A stretch of 64,000 nt of DNA from Anaerostipes sp. (GCA_028704435.1 JAQWFL010000009.1:35146-99145); one strand, 5' to 3'. Positions 18,801 to 27,185 are shown, counted from the stretch's first letter. Program-made: numbers and translations. Notes: generated by a model from the letters alone, not told the origin.

Positions 18801-19790
18801 GACAAGGAAAATCACTTTTTCTGCATCGTGATTGGCTGCTACCAACTGAGCAGCCTTAAAACTAGTCATAGTTTTTCCGCTACCAGTCGTATGCCATACA
18901 TGACCCCCAAGTTGCTTTTTGTCATCCCAATGACTCTTTTTTTCTGCAACAATATTAGCAATTCCAACCGCTGCGTAGTACTGATAACTTCTCATTACTT
19001 TTAACTGGCCTTCGTCGGTATCTGCGATTGTATAGAAGCCAATTAGCATGTGTGCCATTGGAATAGATAAAAATTTCTTGATAAATGTATACCAATCATT
19101 TATAGGATTGTTATTAAAATCTGCCCAGTGGAAATAAAACGCTTTATTAAATACGCCCTTTTCCCCAGGATTTGCAAAATATACGGACTCCCTAGGCTGC
19201 ATCGCCACGAAGATCTGTACTAGAGAAAAAATCCCTCTAAACACACCCTCATGTGAATATTTTTCTATTTGATTGTATGCTTCACTAACAGGAATACCGC
19301 TGCGTTTTAATTCCATGTGAATGACCGGCATACCATTAATCAGCAACATCAAGTCACCCCTTCTACTATTTAGAATAGGTGACTTTGTTTTAAACTTGGG
19401 CTGTTGAACAATCTGATATCTGCTCTGCCCTAATGCAATTTCCTGGCGATCATAAATCTTTAAAGAAATCTCTTTACCAAGATGAATTGGATCATTAGGG
19501 TTATCACGGGTAATAGATATACTGCGACCATTAATAAATTCATTTAAAGCCATTGGTGACTGCAGATTTCGAATTTGATCTAAAATCTGTGCCATTTCAC
19601 CAGAAGTTAAAGGCTGGTCGTTTAAACGCGTTCCTTGCTTATTATTATTGAATAATATGTTGGCCCAATTCTGAATCAAATCTTCTTCAGACGGATATCT
19701 AATAACATCAGATTCCCATCCATGTTCAATAAGTGCCTTTATCACAGTTTCTTCGAAATCTTTTTCTTCATTAAAAACAATATCTGACAA
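15804..19790 (-). CDS. hsdR: Type I restriction enzyme, R (endonuclease/translocase) subunit
   Basis: 1,328 residues from a TTG start with a GGGGGG ribosome site. PD-ExK nuclease: D146 in RRGDLML, with E160 and K162 in HMELKRS. Superfamily 2 motor: Walker A TTGSGKT (301-307), DECH (411-414), FGFTGTPI, and a QAFSRTNR-type motif VI. About 250 residues beyond the usual HsdR length form a C-terminal extension ending in an HTH-like segment (LLRSMTGLDNRTISNMKKGE). It follows hsdS by 12 bases, so hsdM-hsdS-hsdR is one operon. It cuts unmodified DNA after ATP-driven translocation; all core motifs are present. Confidence 0.95.
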   Translation of the reverse strand: MSDIVFNEEKDFEETVIKALIEHGWESDVIRYPSEEDLIQNWANILFNNNKQGTRLNDQPLTSGEMAQILDQIRNLQSPMALNEFINGRSISITRDNPNDPIHLGKEISLKIYDRQEIALGQSRYQIVQQPKFKTKSPILNSRRGDLMLLINGMPVIHMELKRSGIPVSEAYNQIEKYSHEGVFRGIFSLVQIFVAMQPRESVYFANPGEKGVFNKAFYFHWADFNNNPINDWYTFIKKFLSIPMAHMLIGFYTIADTDEGQLKVMRSYQYYAAVGIANIVAEKKSHWDDKKQLGGHVWHTTGSGKTMTSFKAAQLVAANHDAEKVIFLVDRKELGIQSLKEYRSFATGAESVQATENTDILMSKLKSPDSDNTLIVTSIQKLSNIAREDVANIEADLKIVQRKRMVIIIDECHRSTFGDMLVDIKNTFKNALIFGFTGTPIQDLNAKKDSTTPIIFGDEIHRYTLGDGIRDKNVLGFDPYMVRIYDDSDLREKVALSKAKAKDQKDAFSDPKKEKVYLKYMDSSQVKMYGELVNGKYAKGIEDFIPNEQYQTDEYVDGVIEDIEKKWTLYSRDRKFHAIFATSSIPEAVNYYRLMVKAFPDLFITAMFDPTIDNEGGGSLEKEDGIVEILEAYYKHFNQKYTIPTYDKFRKEVSLRLGHKKPFDSIGKDEQIDILIVVNQMLTGFDSKYVNTLYLDKMMEYENLIQAFSRTNRLYNMAEKPFGIIKYYRRPNTMEKNIEAAVKAYSGDVPTGLFVDKLPNNLRNMNTLFQSIEQIFKNSGIANFEKLPTDTAAIGKFAKEFNKFVDHLEAAVIQGFTWNKNSYPDEDQNENAIKMLLDEQTYLTLLARYKEISRGGGGGAGGEAPYEIDVHITEYDTGKIDANYMNSNFDKYVKLIQGDSDPGVVDASLKELHRSFSMLSQEEQRYAERFIHAVESGQAKLVPGKTFRDYITDYMKADERARINRVVRRLGCYYELLKELLDRHATPSNIDDRGTFTELKKSVNKTQAESFFKHVFKDEYVPLRLPIYSENYLRDFIFSGGQDPYLYVIEIEQSVSSTADNVSKNDKPKVVVVKLTDEDYAGREVKTSVSYKTLENWYSESKAVKSVIDSECFAYVEDKLCVATSECMERTDDGKIRLTEFAKAHEEECFLQFIVDENDQTLHYIKLPKSKADEAFNYNDFITEDLLSQYGLVNEMSKEMLNAIDGEEFGLALDILMDKHICNYSARLLRSMTGLDNRTISNMKKGENLTKSNVISACLGIHIPFRVSNHMLGLADLSLKLESKSKVSDDNEVYDMLLHLKWTTDYGDIYDELKEQSKDHLIHRPPL

Positions 19791-19802
19791 GTATATCCCC
19801 CC

Positions 19803-20906
19803 TTACACGAACATCTTTTGAAGACATCCTTTTTTCATTCTTTTTGTTAATTCTAATTCTTGTCCTGCATACACCATCATCTCGTCAAGCTTTTGTAAAA
19901 ATTCAGCTATTTTCTTTTGCTCTCTAATATCATCTGGTACTCGAACAACTATTTTGCTAAATGAAGGATATTTTAAATTCCAAGTATCAGAAGTCAGTCC
20001 TTGTGAATTAACCTCGAAAACATGTGTTATATCTTTTTTCTTAAACATATATGCAAAAAATTGAGAATCAATTCCTTCTTTAGGTTTTACTACGGTATAT
20101 GCAGGGCTCACAATACCTTCATAAGTGGAACATCCACTTGCTCCTTGCCACATTCTCATAGAATTATAAGCGATATCACCTACACACACTTTTTTGTACT
20201 TTGATTTATCACTATTAGAATTGTCATGTCGGTCCAAGTCAGAAAACTTCTTTATTCCAGATCCAATTGTTACAGATAACAATTCTCCACCTGGCATGTT
20301 TTCCACTCTTTCATCAAAACATGATCCTAGTGTTCTTTTTTTCCATTCCGATAAAAATCCTTCAAACCTTATTTCTGGAACTTTCTCATCATTTTGAGGA
20401 AACATCTTCTGAAGGCACGATTTTTTCATATCTTGTAATTTTTCCAACTTTAACTGGTGAAGGGTGATAAGGCCAGTTGTTTCATCCAAATAGGTTGCTA
20501 TTCTTGTCTGTTCGTCCTTTTTGGGATATAGGAAACTCATAGTTAAAAACTCATTGTAACTGATGCTTCTGCCGTCACGAATGCCATAAGTCACTGTTTC
20601 CAAACGACGAATAAACTCCTCTGAAGAAAAGACATATTTCCAATAATTATCGTCGTGCTTTTCCTGCTCTTGAAAGCCAAAAACCGTGTAAGCAGGCGAG
20701 GTTATGCCCTCTATTGCCGAGTGAGCAAAACCACCTTGAAAAGAACGAAGATGAATAACAAACTGTCCCGGAACAACTCTTTTATAGCCTTCTTCATTTT
20801 TCTTGTCGTGAAAAATATTGATGCCGTTATCATCTCTTTTTATCATTCCACGGTCTTGTGTTGCAGACAAAACAGGAAGTTCAGGAGTTTTATCATTTTT
20901 ACTCAT
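19803..20906 (-). CDS. hsdS: Type I restriction enzyme, S (specificity) subunit
   Basis: 367 residues. Two target-recognition domains are each followed by a long helix: the first half ends MKKSCLQKMFP and the second MKKGCLQKMFV, an internal repeat typical of HsdS. Both TRDs carry a similar ITSPAYTV / IVSPAYTV core, so they belong to the same TRD subfamily. The first TRD starts abruptly (PELPVLSATQDRGMI) and lacks the usual lead helix and start strand of full-length HsdS. The GGAGG site overlaps the end of hsdM, supporting the start at 20906. It sets the bipartite DNA target for HsdM and HsdR. It could be a functional short form or a recombined allele. Confidence 0.9.
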   Translation of the reverse strand: MSKNDKTPELPVLSATQDRGMIKRDDNGINIFHDKKNEEGYKRVVPGQFVIHLRSFQGGFAHSAIEGITSPAYTVFGFQEQEKHDDNYWKYVFSSEEFIRRLETVTYGIRDGRSISYNEFLTMSFLYPKKDEQTRIATYLDETTGLITLHQLKLEKLQDMKKSCLQKMFPQNDEKVPEIRFEGFLSEWKKRTLGSCFDERVENMPGGELLSVTIGSGIKKFSDLDRHDNSNSDKSKYKKVCVGDIAYNSMRMWQGASGCSTYEGIVSPAYTVVKPKEGIDSQFFAYMFKKKDITHVFEVNSQGLTSDTWNLKYPSFSKIVVRVPDDIREQKKIAEFLQKLDEMMVYAGQELELTKRMKKGCLQKMFV

Positions 20907-20909
20907 TTC

Positions 20910-23666
20910 TTATACCTCCATGTACTTCTTAAATTCTGCAAGACCCTCCAAATCATTATTTTGACCAGATAATTCATCAATCATCTCAATAATAGATTTA
21001 GCAGTCTTTGCTTTCTTTGATTCAATGTCTTTGTATGTTGTTGCATACTTAGCTTTTAATTCTTCAATGTCAAAAATCAATAAAGATACAACATCGCCTG
21101 GTATGGTCTTAAGACCTAATGTGATAGGCTTTATCCATTTCAACTCAAGAAGATGCAATGCATCCTCCTCTTCTAAATTTTTAATTGTTGCTATAGTTGC
21201 CGCTTCTAGATCTGACTTTTGAGTTTTTACCATTTTCTTTAACTCGCTCTCTTCATCCATAAGAAGCATCACTTTTTTCATTTTTGCTTCAAACGATTCC
21301 TCCTGAAATTCGGACTCCATTTGTAACTGTAATATTCGAGAATTTACAGCAGGTTTTCCGAAAGTACCATCTTTATTTGCAGTCATAGCGTTCCATTTAA
21401 CAAAAGAATTAGCTTCAATAAAAGCTGTCTTGTCCTTCTTCGCTGAAAAAGCGAGATAGTCCTTTAATGCGTTTATCTCCGGGTTTTCCACATCTGCTAA
21501 CGCTTCAGCAACATATGCCTTTACTTCTTTTCCAACAAACGCATTCTTATCATCATTTGTAATTGATTGTTCAAGCTCATCCTCTTCAAGTGACTCTAAT
21601 ATCTCAGTATACAAATTATTAATTTCAATCAATCTAGATTCGCCAGACTGAATTTCAGACAATTTGTCATAATGAAATTCTTCTTGTACAAGCTCAAATG
21701 GTAAAATGTGACCTTCCCAACCTTCCTGTACCTCAGTTACTTCATCCTCGTCTTCCTTCTTTTTCTTTACTACCATATTGGGATCAACCTGGAATATTGC
21801 ATCAAATCCTTCACCCTGAATCATTTCTAAGTCAGAAGTAATTGTTTCCCAGTTTTCAGAAAGAATCTGAAACGTCTTATATTGATCCATTAATTTTACA
21901 TTTGCAATTCTACTAAAAACATCAGCACAGACATCTTCTTTAAGGCTCTGCACGTTGACATCAAGAATATCTTCAATCAAACAATTTCTTAATTTTTCTT
22001 CAAAGCCTTCAAATCCTAAATTGTATTTCGCAATATAATCGGAAACAGATGTGAAATCAGACACTGAGCTTTCTATATTGTCAGCCACAACTTTAACATA
22101 ATCACTTGAAAGTTTACCAAAAATCTCCTCACGCAAACCTGGAAATGCATCCCAGTATTTCTGAAGCGTTTCTACTTCTGTCTTCGGAATTCCCCCAAAC
22201 ATAATAGAATGAATATCCCACGGCTCCTCATCATCGGATGTATCTACATATCTAGGTATATTTAAATTGTATTCATTTCCTCGTATATCGTCCTTTGAGA
22301 CTAATTTTGCGAATTTCTCTACAGATTTCCTTGCCTTCATTGTATCAACGATTTCTCTGATATCTCTTGCTCTTAATTTATTGTTTTTACCTACTTTCTC
22401 AAATCTTTTAGAGGCATCTATAACCAAGACATCAGAATCAGGTCTTGTTCTTTTCAACACCATAATAATTGTTGGAATACCCGTTCCAAAGAAAATGTTC
22501 GCAGGTAAACCTATAATAGTCTCTATGTGATTTCGTTCAATCAGAGTTTTTCTAATTGTTTCTTCTTCTCCACCTCTAAATAAAACACCATGAGGCAAGA
22601 CAATAGTCATAATTCCATCGTCCTCTAAATGATAAAGTTCATGAAGTAAAAAAGCATAGTCTGCTTTCGCCTTTGGAGCAACTCCAAACTCCTTAAAGCG
22701 TGGATCATATTCTTTATTTTTGGGATCCCATTTTTGTGAGTATGGTGGGTTAGAAACAACTGCATCCACTTTAACAAGCGAATATGTCTCATCCTTGTTT
22801 TCATCCGTCTCAAAAAATGGCCAGTCATCTTCAAGCGTATCTCCGTTTCTAACATTAATATTTGATGGATTTATGCCACGCATAACCAGATTCATACGAG
22901 TTAAGTTATATGTATTCTCCTTCAATTCCTGTGCATAGTAATCAATCTTATTCTCACCTTCAATATATTGAGCCATCGATGCACCAATATTAATCAATAA
23001 GGAACCGGAACCAGATGTAGGATCATATATTTTAATATGTTCTCTATCTTTAAGATGGCTAGCAACTATTTCAGACATCAAAACAGATACTTCATGTGGA
23101 GTATAGAATTCTCCTGCTTTCTTTCCGGCATTAGCAGCAAACATACTTATGAGATACTCATAAATAAATCCCAAAATATCGTAGCCTTGTTTTCCATCCA
23201 TCGGAATTCTCTTAATCAACTTAAGTAGGGCTTTTATTGATTTTGTCTGCTTTGTGGATGTCTCTCCAAGCTTTGAGAGACCACTTTGTAATGTCTTAAA
23301 AATATTTTCAAATAGTTTCTTATAGGTTGGCTCAATATTTGTATCAAAATTGCTCAATGCATCCCTTACATCAGATACGTCAAAATCGTCACCCTTAGAA
23401 AGCCACGTTGAAAATAAATCCTCGTAAGCGATAAAGTATCCAATATTCTCGCTGATGTGTTTCACAAGTTTTTCGTCATCTGCTGTCACTTTCCTAATAT
23501 CATCATCTGTATACTTCTCATCTTTCAGAAACGAAACTTCACGATCCGAAAGATACTTATAAAACATAAATCCAAGTATATAGTCCTTATATTCGTTTGC
23601 TTCTATCTTTGATCTCATCTGATTGGCGGACTGCCAAATAGTAGATGCTAATTGTTGTTTATTCAT
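20910..23666 (-). CDS. hsdM: Type I restriction enzyme, M (methyltransferase) subunit
   Basis: 918 residues, longer than the ~500 of classical HsdM. N-terminal helical HsdM_N domain (MNKQQLASTIWQSAN), GEFYTP (185-190), SAM-binding DPTSGSGSLL (215-224), catalytic NPPY (306-309) of an N6-adenine methylase, and GIPTIIMVLKR. From about residue 500 a ~400-residue helical, highly charged C-terminal region follows, probably coiled-coil, of a kind found in some EcoR124-like Firmicutes HsdM proteins. It forms the M2S1 methyltransferase with HsdS, whose gene follows after 3 bases. Confidence 0.95.
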   Translation of the reverse strand: MNKQQLASTIWQSANQMRSKIEANEYKDYILGFMFYKYLSDREVSFLKDEKYTDDDIRKVTADDEKLVKHISENIGYFIAYEDLFSTWLSKGDDFDVSDVRDALSNFDTNIEPTYKKLFENIFKTLQSGLSKLGETSTKQTKSIKALLKLIKRIPMDGKQGYDILGFIYEYLISMFAANAGKKAGEFYTPHEVSVLMSEIVASHLKDREHIKIYDPTSGSGSLLINIGASMAQYIEGENKIDYYAQELKENTYNLTRMNLVMRGINPSNINVRNGDTLEDDWPFFETDENKDETYSLVKVDAVVSNPPYSQKWDPKNKEYDPRFKEFGVAPKAKADYAFLLHELYHLEDDGIMTIVLPHGVLFRGGEEETIRKTLIERNHIETIIGLPANIFFGTGIPTIIMVLKRTRPDSDVLVIDASKRFEKVGKNNKLRARDIREIVDTMKARKSVEKFAKLVSKDDIRGNEYNLNIPRYVDTSDDEEPWDIHSIMFGGIPKTEVETLQKYWDAFPGLREEIFGKLSSDYVKVVADNIESSVSDFTSVSDYIAKYNLGFEGFEEKLRNCLIEDILDVNVQSLKEDVCADVFSRIANVKLMDQYKTFQILSENWETITSDLEMIQGEGFDAIFQVDPNMVVKKKKEDEDEVTEVQEGWEGHILPFELVQEEFHYDKLSEIQSGESRLIEINNLYTEILESLEEDELEQSITNDDKNAFVGKEVKAYVAEALADVENPEINALKDYLAFSAKKDKTAFIEANSFVKWNAMTANKDGTFGKPAVNSRILQLQMESEFQEESFEAKMKKVMLLMDEESELKKMVKTQKSDLEAATIATIKNLEEEDALHLLELKWIKPITLGLKTIPGDVVSLLIFDIEELKAKYATTYKDIESKKAKTAKSIIEMIDELSGQNNDLEGLAEFKKYMEV

Positions 23667-23703
23667 CTAGTTTTACCTCCTGCCGCTAATGTTGCGGGGT
23701 TAT

Positions 23704-23901
23704 TTAATTATTTGCAGCTTTGCCACTTCGAGCCCATTCCTCAAGTTCAGAATATTTGAACTTCCAAGCCTTACCAATTCTTCTTCTTGGAATATTCTTA
23801 CCCTTGCGAATCCAATCACGAATTGTTGCTGGCTTTACTCCTAAGAATTCTGCCGCTTCATTTGTCCCAATCCATTTTTCTTCATTATTGGTAGTACTCA
23901 T
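23704..23901 (-). CDS. Small excisionase/MerR-like HTH protein heading the type I R-M operon
   Basis: 65 residues with an HTH_17/BldC-like fold: WIGTNEAAEFLGVKPATIRD, WIRKGKNIPRRRIGKAWKF, and ELEEWARSG. A perfect AAAGGAGA site precedes the start. It lies 37 bases upstream of hsdM behind a strong promoter, so it is the first gene of the operon. Similar proteins act as excisionases or small transcription regulators; with no integrase nearby, a role controlling R-M expression is more likely (inference). Confidence 0.8.
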   Translation of the reverse strand: MSTTNNEEKWIGTNEAAEFLGVKPATIRDWIRKGKNIPRRRIGKAWKFKYSELEEWARSGKAANN

Positions 23902-23937
23902 AGGTTCTCCTTTTCTAAATATACTAAGCTAATTTTT

Positions 23938-23966
23938 ATTATACATCTTTTTCTGTCAAACTTCAA
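23938..23966 (-). promoter_or_regulatory. Promoter of the type I R-M operon
   Basis: Minus strand: TTGAAG (23966-23961), 17-base spacer, TATAAT (23943-23938), about 37 bases upstream of the HTH gene. A small inverted repeat GTTGAA-CTTTC-TTCAAC (24025-24041) lies upstream and could be an operator. Confidence 0.65.
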
Positions 23967-24110
23967 TCATTTGTCTCCGTTTATATATGTTTGCGTGGTG
24001 GCAATTATAAAAGAAAATTTTTTTGTTGAACTTTCTTCAACATTTATACTGCTTTCCATATGCAATTACACATGTCTATTTTTAATAAAGTCCTTAATTT
24101 CAAGTATGTA

Positions 24111-24141
24111 GCCCGTTGAAGAATATTCAACGGGCATTTTT
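24111..24141 (+). terminator. Rho-independent terminator, plus strand
   Basis: Perfect 10-bp stem GCCCGTTGAA (24111-24120) with 24126-24135, a GAATA loop, then ATTTTTT. No plus-strand gene precedes it closely, so it either insulates the island or ends an unrecognised small transcript. Between 24,142 and 24,295 I see no gene. Confidence 0.75.
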
Positions 24142-24295
24142 TACGTTTACTGTATGATGCAATCAAGAGTTGTGAAACCCCTCATCGGATGATGCGTTCC
24201 CCGATCAAGAACGGTCCTATCTGACTCTGATGAACAACTAAATATTAACCCAGCCTAATAGGACGAGCTGGCCAAACCACGAGGAGGAAACTCTT

Positions 24296-24454
24296 ATGGC
24301 AAAGGCCGACGAAATTAGGATAGCAGGTCATTGGATTTCCTCCATGTCAATCACAGGAGGAAAAAACAATGACAAAAAAAGTAACGAACAACCAGCAGTT
24401 GATCGATGTGTATATGCCTATCAGCCGCGAAGACGCAAAGGCGATGGGATATAA
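24296..24454 (+). CDS. Possible leader ORF overlapping the sigma-like gene
   Basis: ATG 24296 has an excellent GAGGAGG site and opens a 52-codon frame (MAKADEIRIAGHWISSMSIT...) that runs over the start of the next gene in another frame. The product is not recognisable. It may serve for translational coupling rather than as a protein. Confidence 0.35.
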   Translation: MAKADEIRIAGHWISSMSITGGKNNDKKSNEQPAVDRCVYAYQPRRRKGDGI

Positions 24455-24986
24455 GAGCACCGATATTGTCGTTCGCCACATTGGTGTGAAGAACGTAACC
24501 TGCATCAGAACCCAGGCTACATCAGAGTTTGCGGAGAAGTACAACCGCATGCTTGAGAATGAGCAACGAGCAGAATTCCGTGAGAAACGCTGTCTTGTAT
24601 CTGACGGAAAAGGTGGATTTATCCGCTGCCCAGAATGCAATCACTGTGACAAGTGCGAAAAACACCTGGAGTTCAACTTCACAACAAACAAGCCTGTATC
24701 ACTTGAAAAGCTGACCCAGGGCGATACGGAAGATGACAAAACCATCGATATTGAGGGCCGCTACGAATCGCAGACAGATATACTGAGCCATATCATTCTT
24801 GAAGACCTGATTCAATATTTAGGCACCTTCGAAGGCAAACAATATGACCGCATCTTCCAGATGCTGTACAACCAGCATGGCACAAAGGAAATTGCAGACG
24901 AGCTTGGTTTGGCATGGAGCACCGCAAAGGATGCCATCACAAAAGTTCGTAAGCTCGCGCAGGAGTACACAAATCTGACTAAATAA
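24369..24986 (+). CDS. Sigma-70 region 4-like HTH protein of mobile-element type
   Basis: 205 residues with a CACAGGAGG site just upstream. Central Cys cluster CPECNHCDKC (probable zinc site), then a C-terminal sigma-4-like HTH (GTKEIADELGLAWSTAKDAI). There is no sigma region 2, so it is not a complete sigma factor. Such proteins are common on conjugative and integrative elements of Firmicutes. The gene is clearly richer in GC than its neighbours (near 48% by eye), and its strand is opposite to the flanking genes, both signs of transfer. Function unproven. Confidence 0.7.
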   Translation: MTKKVTNNQQLIDVYMPISREDAKAMGYKSTDIVVRHIGVKNVTCIRTQATSEFAEKYNRMLENEQRAEFREKRCLVSDGKGGFIRCPECNHCDKCEKHLEFNFTTNKPVSLEKLTQGDTEDDKTIDIEGRYESQTDILSHIILEDLIQYLGTFEGKQYDRIFQMLYNQHGTKEIADELGLAWSTAKDAITKVRKLAQEYTNLTK

Positions 24987-24990
24987 CACA

Positions 24991-25040
24991 AAGGAGCCTT
25001 GCACCGTCATTTGATTGATGATGCTTGGCTCCTTCTTTAT
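24991..25040 (+). terminator. Terminator of the sigma-like gene
   Basis: Stem AAGGAGCC (24991-24998) with GGCTCCTT (25027-25034) plus inner pairing, followed by a weak T-rich tail. Between here and 25,234 only an imperfect hairpin (about 25,163-25,208, TTCTGCC...GGCAGAA) is seen. Confidence 0.6.
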
Positions 25041-25234
25041 GCTTATATTCACCCAAAAAATGCAGTTCAATCAAGCTGTCAACTCAGCACCCCATTTAGC
25101 CATTCTGTCATCTCGACCTATGCTCGTCGATATGTTTCCGCGAAGCAAAAAGAAAAGAGCCTTCTGCCGGTCGTTCCTACTGCAATAGCAGGTAACCGGG
25201 CAGAAAGTCCTTGTTTCAAGCCTCTTCAACACTA

Positions 25235-26596
25235 TTACTTCTGTACTTTAGTCAAAAGAACGATGCTCTCACAATGAGGAGTTTGAGGAAATAAATCTAC
25301 AGCCCCAGCCCTTACTACTTTATATCCCGCCTCTTCAAACACTTCCAAATCTCTTGCAAGACTGGTAGGTTTACAGCTAATATACACCATTTTCTCCACA
25401 CCAAAATCTATAATCTTGCCAATGGCCTTTGGATGAATTCCGTCTCTGGGCGGATCTAACACAATAAAGTCTGGCTTATCTTCTATATCATCCACAACTT
25501 TTAGCACATCCCCTGCTATGAATTCACAATTATTAAGTCCATTTAGCTTGGCATTTTCTTTTGCCGCTTCCACCGCTTCTTCTACAATCTCAACTCCCAC
25601 TACCTTTTTAGCCACTGGTGCCAGCATTTGGGCGATGGTACCTGTTCCACTATACAAATCAAAGATAACTTTGTCCTTTGTCTCTCCTACAAAATCTCTT
25701 GCCACTTCATATAGAACTTCGGCTCCAAGGGAGTTTGTCTGGAAAAATGAAAATGGTGAAACTTTAAATTTCAGCCCTAAAATTTCTTCATAAAAATATT
25801 CTTGCCCATACAATAAATTCATTGAATCTGCCTGAACCACATCCGATAAACTGTCATTTAGCGTATGTAGAATTCCAACAATCTGTCCATTTAACTTTAA
25901 TCCACAAAGACGTTCTACAAGAGGCATCATATCCACAGGTTCCTGAGTAGTTGTCACAAGATTAACCAATAAATCCCCAGAACATTCTCCACGACGAATG
26001 ACCAAATGGCGTACATATCCAGTATGCTGCATTTTCTTATAGAAGCTGCACTTTTTTTCTGTAAAATATGCCAGAACTTCTTGCAAAATTACATTATAAT
26101 CGTCATTTACAATCTTGCAGTTTGTCACATTTACAATATCATGAAAAGAATTCTTTTTATGCATTCCAAGAGCAAGCGGTCCATCTTTTATTTCATCTCC
26201 AAAAGAAAACTCCATTTTATTTCGATATTCCCAAGACTTTGGGCTTCCTTTGATTCCTTCCCAAATATGGTCATCCACATAATTTTCATATAATTCCCGT
26301 ACTTGCTTTTCTTTTATTTTTAATTGATTTTCATAAGAAACGGTCTGATAAAAACAACCTCCACACAATCCAAAATGTGGGCACGAAGGTACTGCATCTT
26401 CCAGAGAAGAAGGTTCTAGTACCTCAAGTAGTCGAAGTGCTCCCCCACTCTTACGAAGCTTTGTTACTTGACCCTTAATAAGTTGTCCTTCCACACAGCC
26501 TTTGACTGTCATATTTCTATCTTCTATACAAACAATTCCCTTATGAGGAAAGCTTACATGGTTGACTCTTCCTTCCACAATGTCTTTCTTTTTCAT
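25235..26596 (-). CDS. rlmD: 23S rRNA (uracil-5-)-methyltransferase RlmD
   Basis: 453 residues. N-terminal TRAM domain (GRVNHVSFPHKGIVCIED), the four-Cys iron-sulfur cluster including CPHFGLCGGC, and the Rossmann methyltransferase with DLYSGTGTIAQML, DPPRDGI and the catalytic Cys in VYISCKPTSLARD. It methylates U1939-type uridine in 23S rRNA (family knowledge). The protein ends PHCESIVLLTKVQK, the site homologous to the relic fragments near 10,330 and 12,570. It borders the accessory island at the 3' end of the gene, a known type of insertion target. Confidence 0.92.
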   Translation of the reverse strand: MKKKDIVEGRVNHVSFPHKGIVCIEDRNMTVKGCVEGQLIKGQVTKLRKSGGALRLLEVLEPSSLEDAVPSCPHFGLCGGCFYQTVSYENQLKIKEKQVRELYENYVDDHIWEGIKGSPKSWEYRNKMEFSFGDEIKDGPLALGMHKKNSFHDIVNVTNCKIVNDDYNVILQEVLAYFTEKKCSFYKKMQHTGYVRHLVIRRGECSGDLLVNLVTTTQEPVDMMPLVERLCGLKLNGQIVGILHTLNDSLSDVVQADSMNLLYGQEYFYEEILGLKFKVSPFSFFQTNSLGAEVLYEVARDFVGETKDKVIFDLYSGTGTIAQMLAPVAKKVVGVEIVEEAVEAAKENAKLNGLNNCEFIAGDVLKVVDDIEDKPDFIVLDPPRDGIHPKAIGKIIDFGVEKMVYISCKPTSLARDLEVFEEAGYKVVRAGAVDLFPQTPHCESIVLLTKVQK

Positions 26597-26618
26597 TTAC
26601 AATTCCTTTCATTAAAAT

Positions 26619-26651
26619 AGCCAAGAATACCGTATGCCGATGTCCTTGGCT
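26619..26651 (-). terminator. Weak terminator between the yfcE-like gene and rlmD
   Basis: Stem AGCCAAG (26619-26625) with CTTGGCT (26645-26651), then ATTTTAAT on the minus strand. It may give only partial termination of the upstream operon. Confidence 0.45.
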
Positions 26652-26667
26652 TTGTGTTATATTTGAT

Positions 26668-27174
26668 TTAAATATCTAATTCTCTAAAATGTTCTCTATA
26701 ATATCCATGTGCATAATGAGCCTGACCTTCTTGGTCAATCTCCATAATCAAAAATGTTGGCTTTCTTCCTTGCTGTCTTGGATAAGATATACTTCCAGGA
26801 TTCAAGATTGTCATGTCATTACCAATATCAATAAATGGTACATGAGTGTGTCCGTACATGGCCACATTACATCCTTCTTGCCTTGCATATTCTTCTAGAT
26901 AATCCACACCTGAATTCACATAATATGTGTGTCCATGGGTTACGAGAATTCGATACCCTTCCACTTCAACAATCTCCTGAGATGGTAAATCCAAATAATA
27001 ATCATTGTTCCCTGCAACCATAACAACAGGACATCCTGCCCACTCTCTTATGTAATTATCTCCACGTTCAACGTCTCCACAATGAATTAACATATCAATA
27101 TCACCGACTTGTTCGAGAACACCTTTTACATCATCATTGCGTCCATGTGAGTCGCTAATCACTAATATTCTCAC
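26668..27174 (-). CDS. YfcE/MJ0936-type metallophosphoesterase
   Basis: 168 residues, full length for the family. All metal-binding motifs are present: DSHGR, GDVE, GNND, THGH and YGHTH. These enzymes hydrolyse phosphodiesters with Mn2+; the cell substrate is unknown. The gene starts 11 bases after rdgB in the rlmL-rdgB-yfcE cluster common in Clostridia. Confidence 0.9.
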   Translation of the reverse strand: MRILVISDSHGRNDDVKGVLEQVGDIDMLIHCGDVERGDNYIREWAGCPVVMVAGNNDYYLDLPSQEIVEVEGYRILVTHGHTYYVNSGVDYLEEYARQEGCNVAMYGHTHVPFIDIGNDMTILNPGSISYPRQQGRKPTFLIMEIDQEGQAHYAHGYYREHFRELDI

Positions 27175-27185
27175 AATTCTTCCTC

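Noticed and set aside
24023..24045. CRISPR-like or terminator hairpin GTTGAA/TTCAAC
   Set aside because: Single short dyad; no repeats or spacers anywhere in the window.
10305..25300. attL/attR pair flanking the R-M island
   Set aside because: The rlmD-end fragments share protein-level similarity but not a clean identical direct repeat, so they are not simple attachment sites of one element.
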